NCBI GenBank assembly: GCA_945861785.1
Contig: CAMAWD010000051.1
Location: forward strand, 1-43,511
DNA length: 43,511 nt
Reading direction: 5' to 3'
From: Rhodoferax sp. OV413
GTDB taxonomy: Bacteria > Pseudomonadota > Gammaproteobacteria > Burkholderiales > Burkholderiaceae_C
The translations under genes and the position numbers were made by a program. Numbering within the stretch: the stretch's first letter is position 1; every line of letters begins with the position of its first letter. Positions 43,364 through 43,511 of the stretch are shown one piece after another. The notes under the pieces are model-generated. The model searched no databases and was not told the origin of the DNA. It was given only the letters and a program-made list of their open reading frames with translations.

Positions 43364-43511
43364 GAACTATAGAGTTTGATCCTGGCTCAGATTGAACGCT
43401 GGCGGCATGCCTTACACATGCAAGTCGAACGGCAGCACGGGAGCAATCCTGGTGGCGAGTGGCGAACGGGTGAGTAATATATCGGAACGTGCCCAGTCGT
43501 GGGGGATAACG
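43364..43511 (+). rRNA. 16S ribosomal RNA, 5' end (partial)
   Basis: AGAGTTTGATCCTGGCTCAG starts at 43371, the universal 5' priming site of 16S. The mature 5' end is set by aligning GAGTTT with E. coli position 9. The sequence then reads ATTGAACGCTGGCGGCATGCC, TTACACATGCAAGTCGAACGG and GTGGCGAACGGGTGAGTAAT, a betaproteobacterial pattern. Only about 148 of some 1530 bases lie in the window; the rest is cut at the edge. Confidence 0.98.

Overview
The window reads as a chromosomal segment of a high-GC betaproteobacterium, most likely of the order Burkholderiales and perhaps family Comamonadaceae. The clues are the first ~148 bases of a 16S rRNA gene at the right edge (ATTGAACGCTGGCGGCATGCC is a betaproteobacterial 5' end), an FlhDC-type flagellar hierarchy, and fliE/fliF in the divergent order seen in enterobacteria and Burkholderiales. 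The genus call is inference; no database was searched.

Layout. (1) 1-5527, plus strand: the 3' end of a very repetitive Thr-rich exported protein, a HlyB-type ABC transporter with a degenerate C39-like domain, and a HlyD-type adaptor, together a type I secretion locus. (2) 5552-18440, minus strand, convergent with (1): ten tightly packed genes headed by an outer-membrane factor lipoprotein. They are followed by a 1318-residue protein joining TPRs, a GT41 (OGT/SPINDLY-like) transferase, a fucosyltransferase-like module and a third unidentified module; an FkbM plus C-methyltransferase fusion; a small unknown protein; a GDP-mannose-4,6-dehydratase-like enzyme; an acyl-AMP ligase; an SGNH hydrolase; an acyl carrier protein; a further methyltransferase; and a second fucosyltransferase-like protein. 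(3) 18552-23209, minus strand: motB, motA, flhC, flhD and one flagellin gene. (4) 23527-27478, plus strand: a second flagellin gene, fliD, fliS, fliT. (5) fliE (minus) divergent from fliFGHIJKLMNOPQR (plus, 27955-38984). (6) 38991-42817, minus strand: a NarL-type response regulator, its overlapping receiver-histidine kinase, and the ABC-F ATPase Uup. (7) 42818-43511: an rrn leader with two promoter-like elements and the 16S start.

How it may work together. The secretion genes plus the outer-membrane factor can form a complete type I export channel. The gene for that factor lies 19 bases upstream of the GT41 fusion gene, and the exported protein carries about 37 visible octapeptides of the ALTTxQ type, full of Thr. 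The most interesting reading is therefore a dedicated O-glycosylation system that builds a methylated, possibly acylated deoxysugar and places it on the type I substrate. The flagellins encoded next door are the main alternative acceptor, because flagellin glycosylation islands with similar gene content are known. The flagellar part is otherwise conventional, with two points to note: an 11-base G run inside fliN that could make motility phase-variable, and sigma-28-type promoters before the second flagellin gene and before fliST.
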